Of a stretch of 64,000 nt of DNA, positions 43,044 through 51,313 are shown one piece after another. Under the pieces are notes generated by a model that had not been told where the DNA came from, searched no databases, and saw only the letters and a program-made list of their open reading frames with translations. The stretch's first letter is position 1; each line of letters starts with the position of its first letter. Made by a program: the position numbers and the translations under genes. Location of the stretch: NCBI RefSeq assembly GCF_003515065.1, contig NZ_QXGH01000018.1, positions 62,001 to 126,000 of the forward strand, written 5' to 3'. Source of the stretch: Nocardioides immobilis. Lineage in GTDB: Bacteria; Actinomycetota; Actinomycetes; Propionibacteriales; Nocardioidaceae.

Positions 43044-44201
43044 TCAGTTGTTGAGCCCCCACAGCTCGAAGAACTTGCTCTCCATGTCCTCCGGCACCCA
43101 CAATCCGTCGTCGTTGACGTAGTCAGCGGCGTTCTGCTGCGCGATCGGCGCGGCCGGCAGGTTGCTGTAGTCCGGCACCTCCTCGCCGTTGAAGACTCGA
43201 GCAAGGGTGTCGATGACCGCGTAGCCGATGAAGAGCTGCGAGATGATGGAATCACCGAACAGCAGCGGAGCGCGCTCACCATCCCTGATCTGGGTCGAGA
43301 TCGGCGCATCACCGAACGTGTTGACGACCTTGAAGTCATCTCGACCCGCCTGCTCAGCCAGGTTGAGCAACACCGTAGTGGCAGGCGCGAAAGGAGTGAT
43401 CACCGCGTCGAGCTGACCGGGAGGGTACTCACGCAGCAAGTTCGTGAAGGCTGGGGACGTCGGCTGGCCCAAGTCGGAAGTCGGGAATGTGATGTCGGCG
43501 ATCTCGCAACCCGGGCACTGCTCTTCAAGCAGCCTCAGCTGAGACTCGGCGACAGCCTTGCTGCTATCGAACTCCGCACCCACCACGACGATGGTTGCGT
43601 CGTCCTTGCCCACTGCAGCCAGAACCAGCGCAATCTGGGGCTCGGTCAACGATTCCGCACTCGGCTGGATCATGTAGACGTCGTTACCGGACTCTTCCGG
43701 CTGGCAATGGGTGCACACGATCGGGATGCCCGCGTCACGGGCCGACTTGAACGCAGCCGGCGCCTGGGACGGGAAGATCGAGTCCACGATGATCCCATCG
43801 GCGCCCTTCAGCACCGCCTGCTCGACCAATGTCGCCTGCACGCTCGGGGTGAACTGGCCGTCCAATGGGCCTTCGATCGTCCACCCCGACTTCCTATAGA
43901 TCTCCGCGCGCGCCTCGGCCACCTCCGCATTGCCGCCAGCGGCCAGACCATTAGCGATGTACGTGATGTTCCGATCACCACCCAGATCAGTCGGAGACGT
44001 CGGATACGGCAGCTCGACTTCCTGACTCAACAACTCATCCAGCGCATCCTCATCGACATTCCCCGAGCCACTGCCACCGGAGTTGTCACCAGCGCTTGAC
44101 GACCCACAGCCAGCCAACGCCAGAGCAGCCACTACCGCAACGACTGCACTCCACCTCGCCGACTTCCTGCGCCCAGACTTTGCTCCGAACAACCGCTTCA
44201 T
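43044..44201 (-). CDS. ABC-type substrate-binding lipoprotein, orphan (paralogue 2)
   Basis: 385 residues; lipobox LAGC with Cys at about 32. Very similar to the protein at 27548 over the mature region, with the same two CxxC pairs (CTHCQP and QCPGC) and shared C-terminus (NLPAAPIAQQNAADYVNDDG against NLPGAPIMQQNAGEYLNDDG). No transporter genes accompany it. Promoter contains the GTAT-N8-GCAC variant at 44312. The pair probably arose by duplication together with the GntR and dehalogenase-like genes. Confidence 0.82.
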   Translation of the reverse strand: MKRLFGAKSGRRKSARWSAVVAVVAALALAGCGSSSAGDNSGGSGSGNVDEDALDELLSQEVELPYPTSPTDLGGDRNITYIANGLAAGGNAEVAEARAEIYRKSGWTIEGPLDGQFTPSVQATLVEQAVLKGADGIIVDSIFPSQAPAAFKSARDAGIPIVCTHCQPEESGNDVYMIQPSAESLTEPQIALVLAAVGKDDATIVVVGAEFDSSKAVAESQLRLLEEQCPGCEIADITFPTSDLGQPTSPAFTNLLREYPPGQLDAVITPFAPATTVLLNLAEQAGRDDFKVVNTFGDAPISTQIRDGERAPLLFGDSIISQLFIGYAVIDTLARVFNGEEVPDYSNLPAAPIAQQNAADYVNDDGLWVPEDMESKFFELWGLNN

Positions 44202-44311
44202 TCTGACTCCCACCTGATATCTGCGTGACCGCAGGGCTGCGACAGCACTGCCGCCTGGAACCGGCGTCCACGATGTGACGTACGCCTCATAGTGTCCGGG
44301 ACGATCATTAT

Positions 44312-44327
44312 GTATGACGTTTGGCAC
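44312..44327. promoter_or_regulatory. Operator variant upstream of the second binding lipoprotein
   Basis: GTAT-N8-GCAC, aligned with the site at 28762-28777 in front of the paralogous gene, including the shared GTTTGGCAC end. Confidence 0.45.
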
Positions 44328-44399
44328 GCAACGCAATAGTCCTTCTCGACTACGCCCTGCGTGCGGACAACTCAGGCACGGTGGTACTGACGCGAACCA

Positions 44400-44525
44400 C
44401 CTTGACGTCGGCGCGTGCCGGCGGCGGGATCACCCACCACCCCAAGTCGCGCTCGCGAGCCCAAGGCGCGCGTCAACGACGGCCCAACCGAACGACCGGT
44501 TCGCCATCGCCACTCGCTGGGTCAT
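44400..44525 (-). pseudogene. Relic of a second halohydrin dehalogenase-like gene
   Basis: Reading the minus strand from ATG at 44525 gives MTQRVAMANRSFGWAVVDAR, aligning with [20 protein letters not shown] of the gene at 34042. After a frame change, VVGDPAAG aligns with VVGDPAPG. The rest of the gene is absent. The operator-containing leader (TATCGAACTGCATGACA and following) is also conserved. So a copy of promoter plus about 40 codons survives beside the duplicated binding-protein gene. Confidence 0.65.
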
Positions 44526-44540
44526 ACTGCGTATCGAACT

Positions 44541-44556
44541 GCATGACACAATGCAT
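44541..44556. promoter_or_regulatory. GCAT-N8-GCAT operator of the relic gene
   Basis: Perfect consensus match, differing from the 34809 site by a single base within the spacer. It no longer precedes a functional gene, although the Dabb-fbiC operon starts 106 bases away on the other strand. Confidence 0.5.
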
Positions 44557-44661
44557 GTCATCCGCGGCGCGGTGTCAGTCTGCGCGTGGACGCACCCACC
44601 CGGCGTGAGTCAACCGGGCGGTCGCGCGAGGCCATCCGCTCCAGCTACCCGAGGAGGCACG

Positions 44662-44949
44662 GTGCTCATCCGCAGCCTGACCCTGAGAGTCAAGGACTCG
44701 GCGACCGAGGCCGAGATCGCCGCGTTCGGCGAGGCGATCGCCGACCTGCCCGGCCAAGTCGGCGTACCCCGCACACGCCAGGGACCCGACTTGGGCGACC
44801 GCTCGACCAACGCCGACGACGCGGTCGTGACCGAGTTCCGCTCCACCGAGGACTTCGACGCCTGCCTCGCGCACCCGGCCTACCGGGCGCTGCCCATGGG
44901 GCGCATCGAATCGGTGCACGGGGTGGAGTTCCTCGTGGACGAGGAGTGA
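44662..44949 (+). CDS. Dabb-family (stress-responsive alpha/beta barrel) small protein
   Basis: 95 residues, ferredoxin-like dimeric alpha/beta barrel pattern ([51 protein letters not shown]). GTG at 44662 with AGGAGG five bases upstream. Its TGA overlaps the fbiC start region, so the two are translationally coupled. Role unknown; co-expression with F420 precursor synthesis is the only clue. Confidence 0.78.
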   Translation: MLIRSLTLRVKDSATEAEIAAFGEAIADLPGQVGVPRTRQGPDLGDRSTNADDAVVTEFRSTEDFDACLAHPAYRALPMGRIESVHGVEFLVDEE

Positions 44950-47516
44950 GGTTGGCCGCCCCCACCCCCCAGCAGGTCCGCCGCGCCCTGGCGCGCGCCG
45001 AACGAGGCGCCGCGCTCGATCTCGACGAGGCCACCGCCCTCCTGGCGGCGACCGGTGATGACCTGACCCGGCTCACCGCCGCCGCCGCCAAGGTGCGCGA
45101 CGCAGGTCTGGTCGCTGCCGGCCGACCCGGCGTGCTGACCTACTCCCCCAAGGTCTTCATCCCGGTCACCCGACTGTGCCGCGACAAGTGCCACTACTGC
45201 ACGTTTGTGGAGACCCCGAAGCAGGCCGCGCGCGACGGGCGGTCGCCGTACCTCTCGCCCGACGAGATCCTCGCCATCGCCCGCGACGGCGCGGCCCTCG
45301 GCTGCCTCGAGGCGCTGTTCACGCTCGGCGACCGTCCCGAGGACCGCTGGCCCGAGGCCCGGGCGTGGCTCGACGAGCAGGGCTACGACTCCACCCTCGC
45401 CTACATCCGGGCGATGGCGGTGCGGGTGCTGGAGGAGACCGGCCTGCTGCCCCACCTCAACCCCGGCGTCATGTCGTGGGAGGAGCTCAACCGGCTCAAG
45501 CCGGTCTCGCCGTCGATGGGGATGATGCTCGAGACCACCTCACGGCGGCTCTACGAGACCAAGGGCGAGGCGCACCACGGCTCGCCCGACAAGGATCCCG
45601 ACGTCCGGCTGCGGGTGCTCGACGACGCCGGCCGGCTCTCGGTGCCGTTCACCACCGGCCTGTTGGTCGGCATCGGCGAGACCCTGGCCGAGCGGGCGGA
45701 GACGATCTTCGCGCTGCGTCGTACCTCTCGCGCCTTCGGTGCCGTCCAGGAGATCATCGTCCAGAACTTCCGGGCAAAGCCGGACACCGCGATGCGGCAC
45801 GTCGACGACCTCGGCCTCGACGACTACCGCGCGGCGATCGCGGTCACCCGACTGGTCCTCGGCCCGAAGGCACGGGTCCAGGCGCCGCCCAACCTGGTCG
45901 ACCTCACCGGGTGCCGGCTCCTCCTCGCCGCCGGCGTCGACGACTGGGGTGGCGTCTCGCCGCTGACGCCCGACCACGTCAACCCCGAGCGCCCCTGGCC
46001 CTCCCTCGACCGGCTCCGCGAGCTCACCGCCGAGTGCGGCTTCGAGCTGAGGGCCCGGCTCACGGTGCACCCGGAGTACGTCGTCGGCGCCCTCCAGCGC
46101 GGCGAGCCCTGGCTCGACCCCCGGGTCGCCGGCCACGTCGCCGCCCTCGCCGGAGACGACGGCCTCGCCCTCCCCGGCATCCGTCCCACCGGCCTCCCCT
46201 GGCAGGAGCCCGACGGCGGATTCGCTGAGTCATCCAGGGGGCACGGCCGCACCGACCTCCACACCGCCATCGACACCGAGGGCCGCACCGACGACCGCCG
46301 CAGCGACTTCGCCAGCGTCTACGGCGACTGGGACGCCGTCCGCGAGGCGGCCGGAAGCACCTCCGCGCCGCTGGTTGAGGTGCGAGGCGCGCCAGCGCCG
46401 AGCCTCGAAACCACCGGCGCTCAAGCGCTTCGAGCCGCCGAGAAAAACCCCGGCAACCTGTCCGACGAGCACGCGCTGACGTTGATGACGGCCGAGGGCG
46501 ACCTGCTGCGCGAGGTGGTGCGGCTGGCCGACGACCTGCGCCGCGACACGGTCGGGGACGAGGTGACGTACGTCGTCAACCGCAACATCAACTTCACCAA
46601 CGTCTGTTACGTCGGGTGCCGGTTCTGCGCGTTCGCCCAACGCAAGACCGACGCCGACGCCTACTCCCTGTCCTACGCCGAGGTGGCCGACCGCGCCCAG
46701 GAGGCCTGGGACCTCGGCGCCACCGAGGTGTGCATGCAGGGCGGCATCGACCCCGAGCTGCCGGCCACCGCGTACTTCGACCTGGTCGCCGCCGTCAAGC
46801 AGCGGGTGCCCGAGATGCACGTGCACGCCTTCTCCCCGATGGAGGTCGTCAACGGCACCGCCCGCACCGGCCTGTCGATCGAGGACTTCCTGATCAAGGC
46901 CCGCGAGGCCGGCCTCGGCTCACTGCCCGGCACCGCGGCCGAGATCCTCGACGACGAGGTCCGCTGGGTGCTCACCAAGGGCAAGCTCCCGGCCCGCACC
47001 TGGATCGAGATCGTCTCCACCGCGCACCGGCTCGGCATCCCGACGACCTCCACGATGATGTACGGCCACGTCGACAACCCCCGGCACTGGGTCAACCACC
47101 TCCGCGTCCTCAGCAAGGTCCAGGACCAGGCCCGCGAGAACAACAGCACCGGCTTCACCGAGTTCGTCCCACTGCCGTTCGTCCACACGTCCTCGCCGAT
47201 CTACCTCGCCGGCGTCGCCCGGCCGGGCCCGACCCTGCGCGACAACCTCGCCGTCCACGCGATGGCCAGGATCCTGCTCCACGGCCGCATCTCGAACATC
47301 CAGACCAGCTGGGTCAAGCTCGGCGTCGACGGCACCCGCGCCATGCTCCAGGCCGGGTGCAACGACCTCGGCGGCACCCTGATGGAGGAGACCATCTCCC
47401 GGATGGCCGGCTCCGAGCACGGCTCCGCCAAGACCGTCCAGGAGCTCACCGAGATCGGCGCCGGCATCGGCCGCCCGGTCCGCGAGCGCACCACGACGTA
47501 CGGCGAGGTTGTCTGA
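44946..47516 (+). CDS. fbiC: FO synthase (fused CofG/CofH), F420 biosynthesis
   Basis: 856 residues, the size of actinobacterial FbiC. Two radical-SAM domains: CofG-like with CRDKCHYC (Cys 78, 82, 85) and CofH-like with CYVGCRFC (Cys 554, 558, 561). Together they join tyrosine and a ribityl-uracil precursor to make FO, the deazaflavin chromophore of F420. GTG at 44946 overlaps the previous stop; TTG at 44952 has a better-spaced GAGGAG. The inter-domain linker contains a repeat-like insertion (46371-46416). Its product supports the two LLM oxidoreductases in this window. Confidence 0.95.
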   Translation: MRLAAPTPQQVRRALARAERGAALDLDEATALLAATGDDLTRLTAAAAKVRDAGLVAAGRPGVLTYSPKVFIPVTRLCRDKCHYCTFVETPKQAARDGRSPYLSPDEILAIARDGAALGCLEALFTLGDRPEDRWPEARAWLDEQGYDSTLAYIRAMAVRVLEETGLLPHLNPGVMSWEELNRLKPVSPSMGMMLETTSRRLYETKGEAHHGSPDKDPDVRLRVLDDAGRLSVPFTTGLLVGIGETLAERAETIFALRRTSRAFGAVQEIIVQNFRAKPDTAMRHVDDLGLDDYRAAIAVTRLVLGPKARVQAPPNLVDLTGCRLLLAAGVDDWGGVSPLTPDHVNPERPWPSLDRLRELTAECGFELRARLTVHPEYVVGALQRGEPWLDPRVAGHVAALAGDDGLALPGIRPTGLPWQEPDGGFAESSRGHGRTDLHTAIDTEGRTDDRRSDFASVYGDWDAVREAAGSTSAPLVEVRGAPAPSLETTGAQALRAAEKNPGNLSDEHALTLMTAEGDLLREVVRLADDLRRDTVGDEVTYVVNRNINFTNVCYVGCRFCAFAQRKTDADAYSLSYAEVADRAQEAWDLGATEVCMQGGIDPELPATAYFDLVAAVKQRVPEMHVHAFSPMEVVNGTARTGLSIEDFLIKAREAGLGSLPGTAAEILDDEVRWVLTKGKLPARTWIEIVSTAHRLGIPTTSTMMYGHVDNPRHWVNHLRVLSKVQDQARENNSTGFTEFVPLPFVHTSSPIYLAGVARPGPTLRDNLAVHAMARILLHGRISNIQTSWVKLGVDGTRAMLQAGCNDLGGTLMEETISRMAGSEHGSAKTVQELTEIGAGIGRPVRERTTTYGEVV
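46371..46416. repeat. Repeat-like palindromic element inside fbiC
   Basis: The segment starting CTGGTTGAGGTGCGAGGCGC and ending CGAGCCTCGAAACCACCGG is an imperfect palindrome. It encodes the odd linker [17 protein letters not shown] in frame. It resembles the dispersed 'ggtttcgaggctc' type repeats remembered from Nocardioides genomes; this similarity is from memory, not a search. Confidence 0.5.
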
Positions 47517-48084
47517 TGCCTCGTACGGCGCATGCCCCTCGACACGTACGCCTGCTCATGCCGAGAAGGCCCCTCGCGTTGGCGAAGTCGCGCCTGTCGC
47601 GCGACGAGCCGACCCGGCGCACGGCGGCCGAGCTGTTGCTTGAGCGCACGCCCCAGATCGCTACGACGTGTCTCGATCCTGCACCAGGCTGCGTGCTGAC
47701 ATCCGACATCCGACATCACCGTCACCCAATGCGCGGGTGCGCTTGGTGCGGGCGTCCACGCGGACAAGACCCCAGACCTGAATGCGGCGCTTCGTTCCGC
47801 CATAAGCGAGCTGAAGAGCCGCGACCTCCAGGGTGGCGGTGGTCGTCCTCGTCGCGTCCCTTCCCCGGCTGCGCGCTGACTGGCTCCGTATCGCCTTGGC
47901 GGACGCGACCCGTTGCGCTGTACCTCGGCGTGTCGCGGACCACCACGGAACCGGTACGACATTTGTGTCGGTCCCGCCCACCCAGGACCTCGACCTCGAC
48001 CGCATCACCGAGCGGTTGGTCACCTCTCACCGCGGCGGCAAGGACGTCGTCCGGCTCGCCTCTGGTCGAGACAGGCCGCTGTGA
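47516..48084 (+). pseudogene. fbiD: fbiD/cofC (phosphoenolpyruvate or 2-phospholactate guanylyltransferase), frameshifted
   Basis: ATG at 47516 overlaps the fbiC stop (TGATG). The translation begins normally with the family motif PLALAKSRL (about residue 19) and reaches VLTSD. A 7-base tandem duplication (ACATCCG twice, about 47708-47721) shifts the frame. GVHADKTPDLNAALRSAISE follows in the next frame. At about 47830 an extra G shifts it again, into VAVVVLVASLPRL and HHGTGTTFVS to the stop at 48082-48084. Removing both lesions gives one continuous CofC-like protein. As it stands the gene is dead, so F420 synthesis would need another fbiD copy. Confidence 0.8.
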
Positions 48085-48316
48085 TCCTCGTCGGCCGCGC
48101 GACTGACCGGCGGGGAGTCCTACCCTACGACGCGACGTGGCGGCGGAAGCAGAAAGCGGTGACCGCCGACATGGCCTCTCATGACGTCATCAACCGTCGG
48201 CGCGACACCCGCAGCGAGTTCACGTGGCGGCCCGTCGACGTCATTGCCCTAAGGCGGATCCTATCCGACGCCGATAGCGCGCCGAGTGTCCGGCTGAGCC
48301 AGCCGAAATCAACGCC

Positions 48317-49024
48317 GTGACTCATCCGGTCTACGTCGTCCGCCACGGCCAGTCGGAGTGGAACGTCCGCCGCCTGACGCAAGGACAGACCACTCATCCG
48401 GCGTTGACCGATATTGGGCGCTCGCAGGCGACCACCGCAGCGGGTCTGATCGCGGCGGATCTCGCCGGCCTCGGCGTCGCCGCCGAGCGCCTGATCAGCA
48501 GTGACCTGACCCGCGCCATGGAGACCGCGAAGGTCATCGGTCGCTGGCTGGAGTTGACCGTCGAGTCGGACCCGCGGCTGCGCGAGCAGCACCTGGGTGA
48601 GTTGGAGGGCCGCTCATACGAGGAGACATGGGCGGCAGCAGAGACCTTCGACTGGTCCGATCCAACGCAACCGATTGCGGGTGGCGAATCGCTGATGGAC
48701 GTCTACGAGCGGATGGCTGCGGTCCTCGAGGAGGTCGATCCCACCAGCGTCACCGTCCTCGTCTCACACGGAGACGCGATCCGCGCCATGATCGCCTACC
48801 TCAACGGCGCCAAACCCCACAAGTCCAACTGGATCGACGTTCCCAATGGTGCTGTAGCGCGGGTGGACGGCGCGATCACCTGGCTCGGCACAGCACCGAT
48901 TCGGCAACCTCACGCCGTCCCAGGGCAAGATCTGCTCATGCCTCGCGGCAACATGATCACGCTCGCGCCCCCGAGCTTCACCGGTGTCACCCTGGCCGGA
49001 ACAGACCAGGCGATGCCGACCTGA
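48317..49024 (+). CDS. Histidine phosphatase family protein (phosphoglycerate mutase-like)
   Basis: 235 residues. VVRHGQSEWNVRRLTQGQ holds the catalytic His and RHG motif (about 9), SDLTRAMETAKVI, and VLVSHGDAIRAMIAYL the second His (about 148). GTG start at 48317. Substrate unknown: the family includes sugar phosphatases, cobalamin phosphatases and PGM-like proteins. The 230 bases between the fbiD relic and this gene show no recognisable gene. Confidence 0.85.
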   Translation: MTHPVYVVRHGQSEWNVRRLTQGQTTHPALTDIGRSQATTAAGLIAADLAGLGVAAERLISSDLTRAMETAKVIGRWLELTVESDPRLREQHLGELEGRSYEETWAAAETFDWSDPTQPIAGGESLMDVYERMAAVLEEVDPTSVTVLVSHGDAIRAMIAYLNGAKPHKSNWIDVPNGAVARVDGAITWLGTAPIRQPHAVPGQDLLMPRGNMITLAPPSFTGVTLAGTDQAMPT

Positions 49025-49058
49025 TCACCGTGGCCGGCTTCATCAAGGCGCTCCTCGC

Positions 49059-49328
49059 GGCGGACTGATCGTCACGGACCGGCTGGCGCCACGGCAGCTG
49101 CCCGCCGAGCTTGACCCGAGCGTCGACGTCATCGATGTCACCCGGGTGCCTCACAGCCGGCTCACTCCTGGACCAGATCAACCGCCTCCTCATCAAGCGC
49201 GCCCGCAAGGGCAAGAACGTGGTGACGCTGAAGGGAGGGAACGACAACGGCTTCGGTCGCGGCTTCGAGAACTGTTGGCAATCCAGGAGACTGGCTTGCC
49301 GGTCCGCGTCGTCGCCGGCCTCTTGTAG
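49059..49328 (+). pseudogene. Uroporphyrinogen-III C-methyltransferase (CobA/SUMT) fragment
   Basis: GGLIVTDRLAPRQLPAELDP then SVDVIDV (frame 0), followed in frame +1 by DQINRLLIKRARKGKNVVTL and LKGG, then frame 0 again for LLAIQETGLPVRVVAGLL and a stop. These match residues roughly 30-115 of SUMT-type methyltransferases, which make precorrin-2 for siroheme and cobalamin. The N-terminal SAM loop and the C-terminal half are absent. Two compensating frameshifts and truncation at both ends mark it as a relic. Confidence 0.65.
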
Positions 49329-49854
49329 CCGATTTGCGCACCGGCGCTCGCCTGCATCTCGATGACCCATCGAGGTGTCGCGCACTAGTTCACTGTCGCC
49401 TCCGGATACCTCGGGCCCGACCACCGAACAGCCTGTTCAACTGGATCGCGCCGGCCCAAATGCGCGGGACTCGTGTTGTTGGTGGCGGTCCAGAGTGCCG
49501 CCGTACGCGGCCGCGCTGAGAGGCGGCGGCCAGGCACCCGACAGTGTCCCTCATCCCGCCCGGCGACTTCCGGAACCGCGAGTACCCCAGCTCGGCGCGG
49601 ATGATCTGAACGGCGCGCGACCGGAGGTCGATCGGCGATAGACCGTCGTCACGAGGGTTGAGCACGTTGCCCTGGATGTCCAGTGACCTAGCCAGCCCAC
49701 CCGATCCGAACCCGACTCGCCAGCCGTGACCGCCGCTCCATTTTCTCGCGACAGACCATGTGCTTCACACCTCGTGCGTCGACGGAGGAACCGTGGCCAG
49801 GGACTGGGGTGATGCGACCCGCGATCTACTCGTGGGAGTCGCGGCCACAATCTC
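49329..49854. other. 525-base stretch without a recognisable gene
   Basis: Contains short frames on both strands but none with a credible start plus family resemblance. It is the likely zone of the left boundary of the integrative element ending at tRNA-Asp; no exact copy of the tRNA 3' end was found in it by eye. Confidence 0.35.
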
Positions 49855-50037
49855 TCAGACGATCCGACCGGTCTTCCGGGCCCACCGCTCGATGTCCGCG
49901 GATTCCCAGACCGGCCCGGCAGCGAGACGGGCGACCGGAGTCGGGAAGTCCTCGCGTTGGGCGAGCTGGCCCACCCTGGTCCGGCTCACGCCGAGAAGCT
50001 CGGCGACCTCCGCGGTGCCCATCAGGTGATGCGTCAC
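49855..50037 (-). CDS. Small helix-turn-helix protein (AlpA/excisionase-like)
   Basis: 60 residues: LMGTAEVAELLGVSRTRVGQ then LAQREDFPTPVAR, VWESADIERWARKTGRIV. This is the MerR-like HTH_17 layout of excisionases and AlpA-type regulators. Opposite in direction to the rest of the element. Possibly controls excision or transfer. Confidence 0.75.
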   Translation of the reverse strand: MTHHLMGTAEVAELLGVSRTRVGQLAQREDFPTPVARLAAGPVWESADIERWARKTGRIV

Positions 50038-50186
50038 GCCGAGAACCCTATGGGGTTGACATCATGAAGGACCGGCGCGAGACTCCGGAGAAAACGTCCC
50101 TTCACGATGTGAAGGGGCGGCCCCGGTCGGTGCGCGAACACCAAACCGGGGCCTTGGAACCGAGTGCACTGGAGGCACCCAGAACC

Positions 50187-50474
50187 ATGCGCCCATCTTC
50201 TATGACCCGACGTGTCGCGGACCAGCCCACCCCGAACACCTCAATGTTGCCGGCGACGATCAGGGAGTACCGCCGACCGCGCACGCACCTGTTCCCACTC
50301 GAGGACTACCGCGCTGCCATCGCCATCGGCGGGACCGTCCGGTCCTGTTGCGGGATCCTCGAGACCGTCCCGCGAGGCGACCCCGCCGACGTCGAGGAGG
50401 CCGTCGACTCGCGCGCGGATGACTGCGCGACCTGTGCCGACCTGTGGCACGGTCGCCGATGGGTACGACTGTGA
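50187..50474 (+). CDS. Hypothetical protein with paired cysteines
   Basis: 95 residues. RTHLFPLEDYRAAIAIGGTV then SCCGILE and DDCATCADLWHGRRWVRL: a Cys-rich pattern (CC...CATC) suggesting zinc binding. ATG at 50187 has GGAGG ten bases upstream; an ATG at 50202 is also possible. The gene end overlaps the next by 16 bases. Not assigned to a named family. Confidence 0.55.
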   Translation: MRPSSMTRRVADQPTPNTSMLPATIREYRRPRTHLFPLEDYRAAIAIGGTVRSCCGILETVPRGDPADVEEAVDSRADDCATCADLWHGRRWVRL

Positions 50475-51031
50475 CTGCCGGCGCCGGCCATCGACCTGGC
50501 CCACGGCCGCGGAACCGGGCGCTGTGCTGCGAGTGTGGACAGGTCAGGGCCGTGGCGCAGTCCTACCGCGGCAGAAAGCCCAAGGAGGTTCGAGCACCGG
50601 CCGCCGAGCTCGCTCCGTGGTGTACCTGGCTGCGGTGCGCGCACTGCGAAACGGTGACCCTGCATGCGGTGATCGCCGACACGTTGGCCCAGCAATGGCG
50701 CGTCGAAGGGTGCGACCGGGAGCGTAATAACCGGCTCACGGATCGGTGTCGTCGGCGGATCGAACGCCGGCTCAAGGCCCTGGTGGCCGAGGGCGTCACC
50801 GTCGTGGAGGTCACGACTTCCGGTGACATGCAGATCGATGATGCTCTGGTCGAGGTCGTCGAGTACGACGACGCCCGAGGCGTCCAAATCCGTATCTGCA
50901 CCACGGCGAAGGGCGAGCAGCTGCTGCGTGGCCTGGAGGACGCCGAGGACGTCATCGACGAGCCAGCGAGGCTCGGCACCTGGCACGACACCACCGTGGG
51001 CCGTTGGCGCGGCCTCGCCCTGCGCGCCTGA
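50459..51031 (+). CDS. Hypothetical zinc-ribbon-like protein
   Basis: 190 residues. ALCCECGQVRA (about 22) and WLRCAHCETVTLHAVI (about 57) form two CxxC knuckles of a zinc ribbon, followed by a helical segment and VEVVEYDDARGVQIRICTTA. Starts within the previous gene (16-base overlap), so the two are co-translated. Found next to the relaxase gene; a role in transfer or element control is inferred from position only. Confidence 0.6.
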   Translation: MGTTVTAGAGHRPGPRPRNRALCCECGQVRAVAQSYRGRKPKEVRAPAAELAPWCTWLRCAHCETVTLHAVIADTLAQQWRVEGCDRERNNRLTDRCRRRIERRLKALVAEGVTVVEVTTSGDMQIDDALVEVVEYDDARGVQIRICTTAKGEQLLRGLEDAEDVIDEPARLGTWHDTTVGRWRGLALRA

Positions 51032-51250
51032 CGGCCCAGATGCCCGCGCATCGCCGGCGGTAGGTATAGGGAGACACATACCGATTCATACCGAGCCCTC
51101 CCCACCGCCCACTTCTCAGCCGCCTTCGTCCCCCGATTCATTGGACATCATCGGCTCTTACCGGCCGTTCAACTTTCTCTCCCGCCGCTCCGTCGACACG
51201 CTCCTACGCCCTCTCCAATCGTCGGCACGCATGCTACGAAGGTTCGTAGA

Positions 51251-51275
51251 TGGGCCGCCCGACTCGGGTGGCCCA
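51251..51275. promoter_or_regulatory. Palindrome upstream of the relaxase gene, candidate oriT hairpin
   Basis: TGGGCCGCCCGA and TCGGGTGGCCCA pair (one wobble) around a single central base. It lies 38 bases before the relaxase ATG, where nicking-site hairpins of mobilisable elements are often found. Could instead be a terminator or operator. Confidence 0.35.
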
Positions 51276-51313
51276 CGAGTCATTTTCGGGCGACTTGTTG
51301 GACGTGATTGGTC

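Noticed and set aside
49700..49735. Possible left attachment site: CGAACCCG, nine bases, CCGTGAC spaced as in tRNA-Asp
   Set aside because: The middle bases do not match (roughly 18 of 24 identical), too weak for an integrase core repeat.
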